Notes: a model not told the origin generated them from the sequence alone. A stretch of DNA of 64,000 nucleotides from Rhodococcus sp. B50 (GCF_013602415.1 NZ_WPAG02000003.1:124001-188000), one strand, 5' to 3'. Numbered from the stretch's first letter, positions 25,374-34,564 are shown. Program-made: numbers and translations.

Positions 25374-26603
25374 GTGCCGCATCATGCAACGTTTGCCCTG
25401 TTGACTATGTCCCGTAGCCGCCTGTCCTCGGCATGCTTGTTGCGCCAGATGATGTAGCGGCGGATCATCGACGCCTGCTCCCGATGACTGCCGTGATCGG
25501 TGCCGTCGAGCGCGAAATACCGCAGCGCGGTGAACTGCGCCTCGATCCGGTTCAGCCACGAACTGTTCGTCGGGGTGTACGCGATCTCGACGTTGTTCGC
25601 CTGAGCCCACTCGGCGACCCGCCGGCACTTGCGCGTGGTCAGGTGGGGTGAGAAGTTGTCACACACGATCGCGATACGGACCTCGGCCGGATACAGGGTG
25701 CGCAGATACCGGCAGAACTCGAGGAACTTGGTGCAGTTCTTCGTCGTCTTGACGTGCCCGTACATCCGGTCCTTGCCCAGGTCGTACGCGGCGAACAGAT
25801 GACGCACTCCGTGCGGGCGAGTGTAGGTCGCCCGTCGCCGGCGCCGGGGCCCTCGATCCGGATCCTTGTGCTTGCCTCCACGCTCGGCCCACTGCCGGCC
25901 CGGATGCGGCTGCAAGTTCAAGGGCCCGAACTCGTCGAGGCAGAAGATCGCCTGTGGCTCATCGGGATCGGGCACGACCTCACCATCAGCGATGGCATAC
26001 AGGTGCTCGACCCGAGCCTTCTTCACCGCGTAGTCCGGGTCCTTGGACCGCTTCCAGGTTTTCACTTTTTGAAACGAGACACCCTCCTCTCGGAGCAGCA
26101 CGCGTAGACCCTCGTGGCTGATGTCGTCGACCACCCCCTCGGCGACCAGGAACTCGGCGAGTTTGGTCAGGCTCCAGGTCGAGAACGGCAGATCGTGCTC
26201 GACGGGGGTCGACTTGGCGATCTTCTTAATCTCGCGGCGTTCGGGCAGCGTGAACGTCTTCGGCCGTCCACCGGCGTATTTCGGGTACAGCGAGTCGAAT
26301 CCGTCGGCATTGAAGTTGTGGATCACGTCGCGGACCCGGTCGGCGCTGGTGAAACTGACCTCGGCGATCTTGGGTACCGGCATGCCTTGGGCGGAGAGCA
26401 GGATCATCTGGGCGCGACGCCAGGTCACCACCGATCCGGCGCCGCGGCGGATGATCCGCACCAGCCGTTTACCTTCGTTGTCGTCGAGTTCTCGCACTCG
26501 TACTCGTTCTGCCACCGGACCAGGTTGACCGATACCGAGGCCGACACACCGCAATCAGGCGGCGTGTCGGCTATAACGGGGCAAAGGTTCGCGGGTGCGG
26601 CAC
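25374..26603. mobile_element. IS630-family insertion sequence no. 3, intact
   Basis: A 1,230-bp element. The ends read GTGCCGCATCATGCAACG from 25374 and GTGCCGCACCCGCGAACC inward from 26603, with further agreement at TTTGCCC. TA flanks both ends (25372-25373, 26604-26605). On its right it cuts an alcohol dehydrogenase gene; on its left is a fragment of a different IS, so the rest of that gene has been lost. Confidence 0.82.
25382..26515 (-). CDS. IS630-family transposase
   Basis: Intact transposase of about 378 residues from the GTG at 26515 (VAERVRVRELDDNEGK); a TTG at 26554 would add 13 residues. It has the N-terminal HTH (GMPVPKIAEVSFTSADRVRDVI), a second winged region (STWSLTKLAEFLVAEG) and the DDE residues in IFCLDEFGPLN, IVCDNFSPH and SSWLNRIEAQF. 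No stop or frameshift is seen, in contrast to its two neighbours, so it is the best candidate for the active member of this cluster and may have caused the rearrangement next to it. Confidence 0.88.
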   Translation of the reverse strand: MAERVRVRELDDNEGKRLVRIIRRGAGSVVTWRRAQMILLSAQGMPVPKIAEVSFTSADRVRDVIHNFNADGFDSLYPKYAGGRPKTFTLPERREIKKIAKSTPVEHDLPFSTWSLTKLAEFLVAEGVVDDISHEGLRVLLREEGVSFQKVKTWKRSKDPDYAVKKARVEHLYAIADGEVVPDPDEPQAIFCLDEFGPLNLQPHPGRQWAERGGKHKDPDRGPRRRRRATYTRPHGVRHLFAAYDLGKDRMYGHVKTTKNCTKFLEFCRYLRTLYPAEVRIAIVCDNFSPHLTTRKCRRVAEWAQANNVEIAYTPTNSSWLNRIEAQFTALRYFALDGTDHGSHREQASMIRRYIIWRNKHAEDRRLRDIVNRANVA

Positions 26604-26605
26604 TA

Positions 26606-27488
26606 GATCCTGGGAGACGTAGCTGTACGAGCCGCGCACCGACCATTCCCGGGCGACCAGAGTGCCCAGGGCGAAATTGAAGTTGGCCTTCTCCGAGGAG
26701 ACGCCGACCACAGTGCACAGTCCGCCCGGGCGGAGGCTGCGGATCGCCTGTTCGACAGTGTTGTTCGACCCTACGAACTCGAAGCTGAAGTCGACTCCGC
26801 CGTCGGTCTCGTTCACAATCCGTTTGCTCGGGGCGCCGTCTCGCGCATCGACCACGACATCGGCACCGAAGCCGGTGGCACGCGTGAGGGCGGCGTCGTA
26901 GGTGTCGACGCCGATCACCAGCGCACCGATCACCTGTTTCAGGATCATGGTGGCGTGCAGGCCCAGACCACCCAAGCCGAAGACGGCGACTGTGTCGCCC
27001 TGCTGGACGCCCGCTGCGCGAATGGCGTGGAACGGGCCCGCCACGGCATCCGCCATGATCGCTGCGGTCGCGAAATCAATCACCTGGGGAACTCTGTGGA
27101 CGTTTCCGGCCGGCACGATGACGTAGTCGGCCGCGGCACCGGCGCCGACCACCCCGAGGACGGTGTTGTTCGGACACTGGTTGGTTCGTCCCACTCGGCA
27201 TGCGGAGCAAACTCCGCACACCACGATCGGATTCACAAGCACCCGCTCGCCGGCAACGATGCCGGAGGTGCCGGGGCCGATCTTGTCCACGACACCCGCT
27301 GCTTCGTGTCCGAGGATGAGGGGCAGGTCCTGTGTGGAAATCTGACCATCGAGGATGTGCAGATCGGATCCACATATCCCACAGGCGCGCACCGCTACGC
27401 GCACTTCGTCAAGTCCCGGCTCCGGGACGGGCAGGTCGACCCGCTCGGGATCAGACCCGGCTTCGAGCAGCTGGATCGCCCGCATCAC
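26606..27488 (-). pseudogene. Zinc alcohol dehydrogenase, copy 2, 3'-truncated by IS630
   Basis: Reads from the ATG at 27488 with all family features of copy 1: CGICGSDLH, LGHEAAG, the four structural cysteines (CGVCSACRVGRTNQC) and VFGLGGLGLHA. It loses about 45 C-terminal residues after YVSQDL, where the IS begins, and picks up VPHPRTFAPL from the IS. Copy 1 continues DDLIELVGSGQLKIAGTISH. The missing part closes the substrate domain, so activity is doubtful. The start overlaps the dehydrogenase pseudogene by 4 bp, as in copy 1. Confidence 0.85.
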
Positions 27489-28753
27489 AACGTCGCCACT
27501 TCACGCTCGAGCCGTTCCGCGACATGTTGCCGAGCCGCTTCCCGTATGGCCGGAAGGTGACCGGAGCCGAACAACGGCTCACCGGGTGCGACGTCTCGAA
27601 GCAAGCTTTTCGCCAGCGTCCACTTGTGCACTTCGGTCGGGCCGTCTGCGACGGCCATGACCTGGGCGTCCACCATCATCGACGAGAACGGCATCTCGTT
27701 GGAGATGCCGAGGGCACCGTGCAAATGCATGGCCTGCTGGACGACGTCGTGATACACCTTGGGCATCGCGACTTTGACCGCCGCGATGTCTTTGCGGACC
27801 GCGCGGTAGTCGTCGTGCTGGTCGATCAGCCATGCGGTCCGCAGCAGCAGCAACCGGAACTGCTCGATGTCGATCCAGCTGTCGGCGATCTTCTCCTGTA
27901 TGCCTGCATATCCGCGAGACGGCGCGCTTGAGCATGAGGTCGAACGCCTTGCGAACCTGCGCCACGGTGCGCATCCCGTGGTGGATGCGTCCACCACCGA
28001 GGCGGGTCTGGGCGATCGCGAAGGCTGCCCCTCCTCGCCGAGCAGGTGGTCCGCGGGGACGCGGACATCCCGGTACCGTAGATACGCGTGGCTCGAGTGC
28101 TCGGCGGACTCGGTGCCGATCCCCGCGTCCCGGATGATCTCGAGTCCGGCGGTCTCGGACGGCACGATAAACAACGACATGCGTTGGTGCCGGTCCGCGC
28201 CGTCGTTCGTCACCGTCATCACCAGGAAGAAGCTCGCGTGGCGCGCATTCGAGGAGAACCACTTCCCCCCGTTAATGACCCAGTCGTCTCCGTCACGCAC
28301 CGCACGGGTGGTGAACAACGTGGGATCGGCACCCGCGAGCGGCTCGGTCATCGAATAGCACGACGAGATCAGGCCGTCGAGCAGAGGCTGCAGGTTGCGC
28401 TGCTTCTGGTCCTCGGTGCCGTACTTCGCAAGGATTTCCGCGTTGCCGGAGTCCGGCGCCTGGCACCCGAACACCGAGGGAGCTTTACGAGATCGGCCGA
28501 GGATCTCGTTGAGGAGCGCCAGCTTCACCTGTCCGTAGCCCTGACCTCCATGTTCGGGGGTGAGGTGACACGCCCACAACTTCTGTTCACGAACCTGCTC
28601 TTTGAGCGGTGCGATCAAGCGCATCGCCTTCGGATCGGTCTTGTCATACGGGATCCCCAAGGACGTGATCAAGCGGCTCCACCTCTGCACGGACGAAGGA
28701 GTCCGCCCAGTCGAGCTTGGCTTGGAAATCAGGTTCTGTCGAAAAGTCCCACA
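27485..28753 (-). pseudogene. ACAD10/11-like dehydrogenase, copy 2, multiply frameshifted
   Basis: It should begin at the ATG at 28753 (MWDFSTEP), but an extra base after GGGGATCCC shifts the frame to a stop (DPV, stop). The downstream frame then covers most of the protein but leaves it again after HLLGEEG. The segment equivalent to AFAIAQTRLGGGRIHHGMRT is in another frame, and frame returns at QEKIADSWIDIEQ, with a deletion of roughly 10 residues relative to copy 1. At least three lesions are present, one across the signature GRIHHGMR. The rest is about 85-90% identical to copy 1 by eye. A dead paralogue, unless several are sequencing errors. Confidence 0.85.
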
Positions 28754-28769
28754 TCAGCTCCACTCCAAT

Positions 28770-28796
28770 TCAGGTGCATCAACCTTCGATGCAACT
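28770..28796. promoter_or_regulatory. Conserved 27-bp palindromic operator candidate, copy 2
   Basis: CAGGTGC (28770-28776) and GCAACTG (28790-28796) have the same 27-bp span and position as the site at 19063-19089, with one mismatch in the left arm. The inner arms TGCATC and GATGCA are exact here. It lies between the divergent starts of the dehydrogenase pseudogene and the second SDR gene. Confidence 0.6.
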
Positions 28797-28823
28797 GTAT
28801 CGAGTTACGGAGGTGTGCGCCAG

Positions 28824-29573
28824 ATGCCTGGTCGGATTGTGGTCGTGACGGGTGGTAGCCGGGGCCTCGGAAAGGCGATGTGCCACCACTTCGCCGCGGA
28901 GGGTGATCACGTGGTCGTCGCCAGCAGGAAGCGCGAAGCGTGCGATAAACTTGCTGCAGCCCTGACCAAGGAGTACGGCGTCGACGCCGTGGGATTCGGA
29001 TGCCACGTCGGGTCATGGGCGCAGTGTGACGAGTTGATCGACTTCGTCGAGGAACGGTTCGTTCGGATCGACGTGCTGATCAACAATGCTGGCATGTCGC
29101 CGTTGTATCCCTCCTTGGGAGAGATCAGTGAAGAACTGTTCGACAAGGTCATCGGGGTCAACCTGCGCGGCCCGTTCCGGCTGGCGGTGCGCGCCGGGGA
29201 GTTGATGCAACGTGGACAGGGCCGAGCGATCGTCAACATCAGCAGCATCGCCGCGGTCCAGCCGCAGCCCTATGACCTGCCATATGCGGCGGCCAAGGCC
29301 GCCCTGCACACGGTGACCAGCGGACTGTCCCGGTCCTTCGGTCCTACCGTGCGGGTGAACGCCGTGATGGCTGGACCGTTCGACACGGACGTCACCGCAG
29401 CCTGGAACGAGCAGACGCGGCAGAAGACCGCCGGAGAACTGATCCCGCTCGGTCGCATCGGGAAGCCCGAGGAAATCGTTGGCGCCGTCGCCTACCTCGC
29501 GGGCCCGTCCGCCAGTTACACCACGGGCGCTGTCATCAAGGTGGACGGCGGAATGGCTAGCATTCCAGCATGA
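28824..29573 (+). CDS. Short-chain dehydrogenase/reductase, copy 2
   Basis: 249 residues from the ATG at 28824 after GGAGGT. It carries TGGSRGLG, NNAGMSP, NISSIAAVQP and YAAAK, all intact, and the C-terminus TTGAVIKVDGGM. It is a close paralogue of 19116-19862 and is still open, unlike most other genes of this copy. It overlaps the following TetR gene by 4 bp. Retention of an intact frame suggests either recent decay of its neighbours or continued use of this enzyme. Confidence 0.9.
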   Translation: MPGRIVVVTGGSRGLGKAMCHHFAAEGDHVVVASRKREACDKLAAALTKEYGVDAVGFGCHVGSWAQCDELIDFVEERFVRIDVLINNAGMSPLYPSLGEISEELFDKVIGVNLRGPFRLAVRAGELMQRGQGRAIVNISSIAAVQPQPYDLPYAAAKAALHTVTSGLSRSFGPTVRVNAVMAGPFDTDVTAAWNEQTRQKTAGELIPLGRIGKPEEIVGAVAYLAGPSASYTTGAVIKVDGGMASIPA

Positions 29574-30244
29574 CCAGTACCCAGCCCGGTGGCAAAGAGA
29601 CACGCGAACGTCTACTCGAAGCGGCTGAGCGCCTGTTCGCCGAGCGTGGCATCGATGCGGTGTCCATGCGAGAGATCAGTCGCGAGGCCGGCTCCCGCAA
29701 TGTCATCGCCGGCCAGTACTGGTTCGGCGACAAAGAGGGCCTGGTCGCCGCATTGCTCAACCGACACAACCCGGACGTCGACAGCCGCAGGCACGCCCTT
29801 CTAGATGCGTACGAGGCCTCGTCGGTCCCGGATATCACCACACTCGCCGCCGCCCTGGTCCGGCCACTGGGCGCAAAACTCAACCAGGGCGTCAGCGGTG
29901 CCGGTTACCTCCGGACCATGGCGGATCTACTTACCAGAGCCAACCCGTCGGTCGAGCCCTTCGGGCCCGCCCACCCGGGCAGCAGCATGGTGCGATGGGG
30001 CTCACTGCTCGAACCGCTCCTCGAACCAGAGGCTGTACTGCTGCACCGTCGGTTTCTCACTGCCCGATTCGTCGTAGTGGAACTGGCGTTACGCGCCCAG
30101 ACGGAACGGAAGGACCATTCCCTGTTCCTCAGCCACGTGATCGATGTCGCGGCTGGGCAGCTCACAGCGCCCGTTTCAGCGGAGACACATCGGCTTCGTC
30201 TCGAACGTCGGGCAAAAATGGAAAAGGACGTAAAGAAGACTTGA
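29570..30244 (+). CDS. TetR-family transcriptional regulator, copy 2
   Basis: 224 residues with the same helix-turn-helix as copy 1 (VSMREISREAGSRNVIAGQYWFGDKEGL) and a conserved ligand domain (LLTRANPSVEPFG, LEPLLEPEAV). It is intact. Since the recognition region is nearly identical to copy 1 and the two loci share the palindrome, the two proteins probably bind both operators. The stop overlaps the start of a dead kinase gene. Confidence 0.9.
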   Translation: MTSTQPGGKETRERLLEAAERLFAERGIDAVSMREISREAGSRNVIAGQYWFGDKEGLVAALLNRHNPDVDSRRHALLDAYEASSVPDITTLAAALVRPLGAKLNQGVSGAGYLRTMADLLTRANPSVEPFGPAHPGSSMVRWGSLLEPLLEPEAVLLHRRFLTARFVVVELALRAQTERKDHSLFLSHVIDVAAGQLTAPVSAETHRLRLERRAKMEKDVKKT

Positions 30245-30552
30245 GTACGGAAATCGACTGGGATGCCTTGGCCTCATGGATCCGGGAACGCGGCATCGGC
30301 ACCAACATCACGGACATTTGACCACTCACCGGTGGCACGCAGAACAAGGTTTTACGGCTACGCATCGATGATCGCTGCCTCGTCCTGAGGTGCCCTCCAC
30401 TTTATCCCAGGCCCTCGAGCAACAAGACAATGCTTCGCGAGTCTGCAGTCCTCACGGCCCTCGCCGGCACGGACGTACCCCACCCACGCCTGGTCGCAAC
30501 ATGTGAAGACCTCGAGGTCCTTGGCATGGCGTTCTACTTGATGGAGGAGGTG
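30241..30552 (+). pseudogene. APH-fold kinase, copy 2, nonsense mutation and 3' truncation
   Basis: Begins at a TTG overlapping the TetR stop (STEIDWDALASWIRERGIG), as in copy 1. A TGA at 30319-30321 replaces the CGA that encodes Arg in copy 1 (TDI, stop, PLTGG against ADVRPLAGG). The frame then continues to FYLMEEV at 30552, where homology ends abruptly and about 70% of the gene, including the catalytic HGD motif, is missing. The junction is 134 bp before the IS21 end, so IS21 is not the direct cause. Confidence 0.88.
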
Positions 30553-30876
30553 TGAACCGTCTGTAAGTGTTTGTGTTGGCCAGCCCGCGGCTGGCTGACA
30601 GGATCGGTGTCGTCGCCGGGATCGGTGTGACTCATGAATCGTGTTGCTCCTGATGGGATGCACTTCCCGGGATCTGTCCACTGGTTGTCAGCGGTCATGC
30701 AATTCCCCAGGTTGAGGGGTCGGCCCGTCACGTAATTCCTCACCCGGCCGTCACGTAATTCCCCACCTTTGGGGCGTGTCGGCCGGGGTGTGGGTGCTGC
30801 TGCAGGTTCGCTTCTTCCCAAGGTCCATCTCTAGGGCCTGGGAAGGGGCCCGACGGTGGCAAGGAGAACGTGGACG

Positions 30877-32418
30877 ATGACCGATCTGATAGAGCTGTTC
30901 CGGCACTGGCATGCCGGCCGCTCCCAGGTGCAGATCTCGACAGCCCTGGGACTCGACCGCAAAACCATCCGCAAGTACCTGGCTCCAGCCGTGGCGGCGG
31001 GGTTGACCCCGGGCGACGGTGAGAAATTCGACGAGAACCTGTGGCGCGAGTTGATCACGTCGTGGTTCCCGGAAGTGGTGGACCCGACAGCGCGAGCGGT
31101 GACCTGGCCGGCCATCGCCGCCCACCACACCTGGATCGAGGGCCAACTCGACGAGTCGGTGACCGTGGCGACGATCGCTCAACGCCTGCGCGACGACCGC
31201 GGTGTTCCGGTGTCGGAATCGACCGTGCGGCGGTATATCGCAACACGATTCGCCGATCGGGTCGCAGCATCGAAAGCCACCTTTCCCCGTGGTCCGGTCC
31301 CGCCGGGCGACGAGGGTCAGGTCGACTACGGCAAGCTCGGGATGTGGCGCGATCCGGCCACGGACCGGCGGGTGGCGGTGTGGGCGTTCGCGATGATCCT
31401 GGCCTGTTCACGGATGCTGTTCGTCCAGCCGGTGCTGCGGATGGATCAAACCTCCTGGTGCGCCTCGCATGTGGCCGCGTTCGAGTTCTTCGGTGGCGTC
31501 CCGGCGCGGATGGTGTGCGACAACCTCAAAACCGGAGTGGATCGGTCCGATCTCTACGATCCGCAGATCAACCGGGCCTATGCCGAACTCGCCGACTTCT
31601 ATCAGGTGCTCATCGATCCGGCCCGGGCCGGCAAACCCAAGGACAAACCACGCATCGAACGGCCCATGCCCTATATCCGGGATTCGTTCTTCCGAGGCCG
31701 CGAGTTCACCTCGCTGACGCAGATGCAGGCCGCCGCGCTGACCTGGTGCACCGATGTCTACGGCCGGCACCAGCATCGCGGCCTCGAGGGCGCACAACCG
31801 GCAGCGGTGTTCGACGCCGTCGAGAAAACCGCCTTGACGCCGTTGCCGCCGCGGCCGTTCGCCCCGGTGGTCTACTCCACCGGCAAACTCGCCCCGGACT
31901 GCCACGTCAAGGCCGGCAAGGCGTTGTATTCGGCGCCGTGGCAGCTGATCGGCCGACGATTGCTGGTGCGCACCAGCGGCGATGTGGTGCAGATCTTCCA
32001 CGACGAGCAGGTCGTGGCCACTCATGTGCGTCGCCCGTCGGGACGGGCGACGAATCCCGAGCATTATCCGCCGAAGAAGACCGCGTTCACGTTGCAGACG
32101 GTGGTGTGGTGCCGGGCCCAGGCCGAGCAGATCGGGCCCGGTGCGGTCGCGATCGTCGACGAGTTGTCGCAGATCAACGCGATCCATCGACTGCGGTCGA
32201 TCCAAGGCATCGTCCGACTGCGGTCGCGTTACGACGATGCTCGCATCGATGCGGCCTGCGCCCGGGCCCTCGAGGTCGGTGATCCGCGTTATCGCACGAT
32301 CAAGGGCATTCTCGTTGCCGGCACCGAACACGACGGGCAGGACATCGCCGATGCCGGGATCACCGCGCCGGCGTTGCTCCGTGGGCCGGCTGCATTCGAC
32401 ACCGAACGTTCAGCGTGA
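30877..32418 (+). CDS. istA: IS21-family transposase IstA
   Basis: DDE transposase of about 513 residues from the ATG at 30877; a GTG at 30856 with weaker placement would add seven. The N-terminal HTH is MTDLIELFRHWHAGRSQVQI with LGLDRKTIRKYLAP, and a second HTH covers RLRDDRGVPVSESTVRRYI. The catalytic core has GDEGQVDYGKLG, MVCDNLKTGVDR and KDKPRIERPMPYIRD. The region TGKLAPDCHVKAGKALYS is the usual C-terminal beta-barrel. It works with the IstB ATPase encoded just downstream, and both genes are intact. Confidence 0.93.
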   Translation: MTDLIELFRHWHAGRSQVQISTALGLDRKTIRKYLAPAVAAGLTPGDGEKFDENLWRELITSWFPEVVDPTARAVTWPAIAAHHTWIEGQLDESVTVATIAQRLRDDRGVPVSESTVRRYIATRFADRVAASKATFPRGPVPPGDEGQVDYGKLGMWRDPATDRRVAVWAFAMILACSRMLFVQPVLRMDQTSWCASHVAAFEFFGGVPARMVCDNLKTGVDRSDLYDPQINRAYAELADFYQVLIDPARAGKPKDKPRIERPMPYIRDSFFRGREFTSLTQMQAAALTWCTDVYGRHQHRGLEGAQPAAVFDAVEKTALTPLPPRPFAPVVYSTGKLAPDCHVKAGKALYSAPWQLIGRRLLVRTSGDVVQIFHDEQVVATHVRRPSGRATNPEHYPPKKTAFTLQTVVWCRAQAEQIGPGAVAIVDELSQINAIHRLRSIQGIVRLRSRYDDARIDAACARALEVGDPRYRTIKGILVAGTEHDGQDIADAGITAPALLRGPAAFDTERSA

Positions 32419-32464
32419 GGTCTGTTGACCGACTACCTATTTCCCTTTTCAGGAGGACTCTGTC

Positions 32465-33229
32465 ATGACGATTCACGATCCCAGCCTGCGTGCTGCACTG
32501 AAGACATTGAAGCTGACCGGCATGCTCGACACTCTCGATGCGCGCCTGGCGCAGACCCGCGATGGGCAGCTCGGGCACCTCGAGTTCCTGCAGGTGCTCT
32601 GTGAGGACGAGATCGCCCGCCGGGAAACCGCCGCCTTGGCCCGGCGGGTGCGCCGGGCCAAGTTCGAGCAGCAGGCCACCTTCGAGGACTTCGATTTCAC
32701 CGCCAACCCGAAACTCCCGGCCGCGATGCTGCGGGACCTCGCCGCCCTGCGGTGGCTCGACGCCGGCGAGTCGGTGATCCTCTACGGGCCTGTCGGTGTC
32801 GGCAAAACACATGTGGCACAGGCACTTGGGCATCACGTGGCCCGCCGCGGTGGGGACGTTCGGTTCGTCAAGTGTTCCCGGATGCTCGCCGATCTGGCCG
32901 GTGGACACGCCGACCGCACCATCGGTCAACGGATGCGCGAGTACACCCGGCCGCTGGTGTTGATCATCGATGACTTCGCGATGCGCGAGCACACCACCAC
33001 CCAGTCCGATGATCTCTACGATCTGGTGTCCGATCGGGCGATCGCCGGCAAGCCGTTGGTTCTGACGAGCAACAGGGCCCCGAAGGACTGGTATCCGCTG
33101 TTCCCGAATCCGGTCGTGGCCGAGTCCCTGCTCGATCGGTTGATCAACACCAGCCACCAGATCCTGATGGACGGCCCGTCCTACCGGCCACGCAAACGCC
33201 CCGGAAACCGCACCGCGGCCGCGAACTGA
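32465..33229 (+). CDS. istB: IS21-family helper ATPase IstB
   Basis: AAA+ ATPase of 254 residues (DnaC-like) that remodels target DNA and recruits IstA. Walker A is YGPVGVGKTH (about 106-115) and Walker B is LVLIIDDFAM (about 162-171); sensor and arginine-finger regions follow (LTSNRAPKDW, LLDRLINTSH). The ATG at 32465 follows AGGAGG. It starts 47 bp after istA ends. Length and motifs are normal and no lesions are seen. Confidence 0.93.
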   Translation: MTIHDPSLRAALKTLKLTGMLDTLDARLAQTRDGQLGHLEFLQVLCEDEIARRETAALARRVRRAKFEQQATFEDFDFTANPKLPAAMLRDLAALRWLDAGESVILYGPVGVGKTHVAQALGHHVARRGGDVRFVKCSRMLADLAGGHADRTIGQRMREYTRPLVLIIDDFAMREHTTTQSDDLYDLVSDRAIAGKPLVLTSNRAPKDWYPLFPNPVVAESLLDRLINTSHQILMDGPSYRPRKRPGNRTAAAN

Positions 33230-33327
33230 ACCAACCCGGGCACCGGTCCGGCTACCCTCGACTCAGCACACCCGGACATGGGGAATTCCGTGACGGAAAC
33301 CCCTGGGGAATTACGCGACGGTCGACA

Positions 33328-33582
33328 CGGGAGAAGATCTGCGATCAGATCCTCGCCGGGCGACTGTTCTCCGGTAAAGGCGACGAGATCGCTCCCGAGA
33401 TGTTCGATGCCTATGCCGACCGGTGCGGAGCCAAGACCAAACGTCGAAAGCCCAAACCGAAGCCCCGACCTACCCGGCGTGCGGCGACCAAGAGGACTGC
33501 GCCCGCGTCCCCTCCCGCGCAGGATGTTCCAGCGTCCCCCGCCGACGGACAACCTGCGCTGTTCAAGGGAGCGGTGGCATGA
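33328..33582 (+). pseudogene. Plasmid-type small protein, 5' end lost at the IS21 junction
   Basis: Immediately outside the IS21 end the frame is open without a start: REKICDQILAGRLFSGKG, then DEIAPEMFDAYADRC, followed by a basic Lys/Arg/Pro tail (KRRKPKPKPRPTRRAATKR) and the end at GAVA. An ATG at 33400 could start a 60-residue protein. The stop overlaps the next ATG by 4 bp, so it is the first cistron of a small operon. Function unknown; the basic tail could bind DNA. Confidence 0.5.
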
Positions 33583-34085
33583 ACCCCAGCCCGCACCTGA
33601 AGCTGTTCGAAGCTATCGCCCAGGGCGTCATCGAGGCACCGGCCGGTGATGATCATCCCGCTGCGGACCGTTGGCAGTGGTTCGCCGACCTGTACAGCCA
33701 CCGCACGTGGGGTCTGGTCGCTGCCATCGACGGGTTCGCCCGCCTGGCGGCCGACCATATCGCCGCCGCCTGTCGGGACACTGCCACCGACACCGCGACA
33801 GTCGAGCAATGGCAGGCCATCGCGGACATCACGCGCACAGCCCGCACTACCGCCCACTCCCCCGGCCTCGCCATCGCGTGGAGTGCCGTCGCCGACACCT
33901 GCACCGACGCCCTCGACCATCTCGCCGGCCGCACCTTCAGCGGTCTCGAAGCCATCCTCGGCGCACTCGATGCCATTGGGCACGAGCACGAGCCCCCGAT
34001 CGCGGTGTCCTTCGCCCGCGACGCGTACACCGCCTGGCAACACCGCGTGGCCCCGCCCGCGACGAGTGATCGGAATGTCGCGTGA
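33579..34085 (+). CDS. Hypothetical protein, plasmid-type operon
   Basis: 168 residues from the ATG at 33579 (MNPSPHLKLFEAIAQG). It is predicted to be mostly alpha-helical and rich in Ala, Thr and Asp, with no membrane segment or signal peptide. Translational overlaps of 4 bp on both sides (ATGA with the previous gene, GTGA with the next) show it is a real cistron. Family not recognised; such three-gene sets are common on actinobacterial plasmids. Confidence 0.65.
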   Translation: MNPSPHLKLFEAIAQGVIEAPAGDDHPAADRWQWFADLYSHRTWGLVAAIDGFARLAADHIAAACRDTATDTATVEQWQAIADITRTARTTAHSPGLAIAWSAVADTCTDALDHLAGRTFSGLEAILGALDAIGHEHEPPIAVSFARDAYTAWQHRVAPPATSDRNVA

Positions 34086-34384
34086 ACTCCCTGGTTGCGG
34101 TGGATCGAGACGGCCGCGAATGGGCAGTCCTTGCCGTCGATAGCGTGCTCAAAGCTCGACTCGTCCACGGGACCGCCACGCCTGCCGTCCTGGACCTCGA
34201 CGAGCTGGTGCACAGGTATGGACCAGTGGTCCTGTCTCCCACGTCTCTCCCGACCTCCGGTGGGTTCGTCGCGCTCGCCGACACGGTCGGTCTCGTCGCT
34301 TCCGATCCGGAAACAGCCTCGGTCGAGCAGATCAGGCAGGTCGCCGCATTCGCACAGTCGATCATCCTGCCGCACGGTTCGTAG
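34082..34384 (+). CDS. Hypothetical protein, plasmid-type operon
   Basis: 100 residues from a GTG that overlaps the previous stop. It begins VNSLVAVDRDGREWAVLAVD and has balanced composition without signal peptide or membrane segment. It is the last gene of the small operon, followed within 200 bp by a strong terminator hairpin at 34565. Function unknown. Confidence 0.6.
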   Translation: MNSLVAVDRDGREWAVLAVDSVLKARLVHGTATPAVLDLDELVHRYGPVVLSPTSLPTSGGFVALADTVGLVASDPETASVEQIRQVAAFAQSIILPHGS

Positions 34385-34564
34385 AACCGCCTACCGGCTC
34401 CACACCCCGGATTCCGTCCGTGCGTACCTCGTCCATCGAGAACTACGCATGCTCCGGCCGGGAGTCGTCACATGCACCTGAATGCCGAGGAGACGCATTT
34501 ATGACTACGTGACCCCACCGACCAATCCGACACATCAACAGCGCAGTGACTCAACCCAAAAGAG

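Larger units (their letters stand above)
30686..33327. mobile_element. IS21-family insertion sequence with multiple terminal repeats
   Basis: About 2,640 bp carrying istA and istB. Terminal sequences are TGTCAGCGGTCATGCAATTC at 30686 and TGTCGACCGTCGCGTAATTC inward from 33327. The subterminal motif CGTCACGTAATTCCCCACC recurs three times on the left (30696-30767) and twice, inverted, on the right (33279-33321), the multiple-terminal-repeat pattern of IS21. I see no clear target duplication, so the ends may be off by a few bases or the flanks rearranged. Confidence 0.82.
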
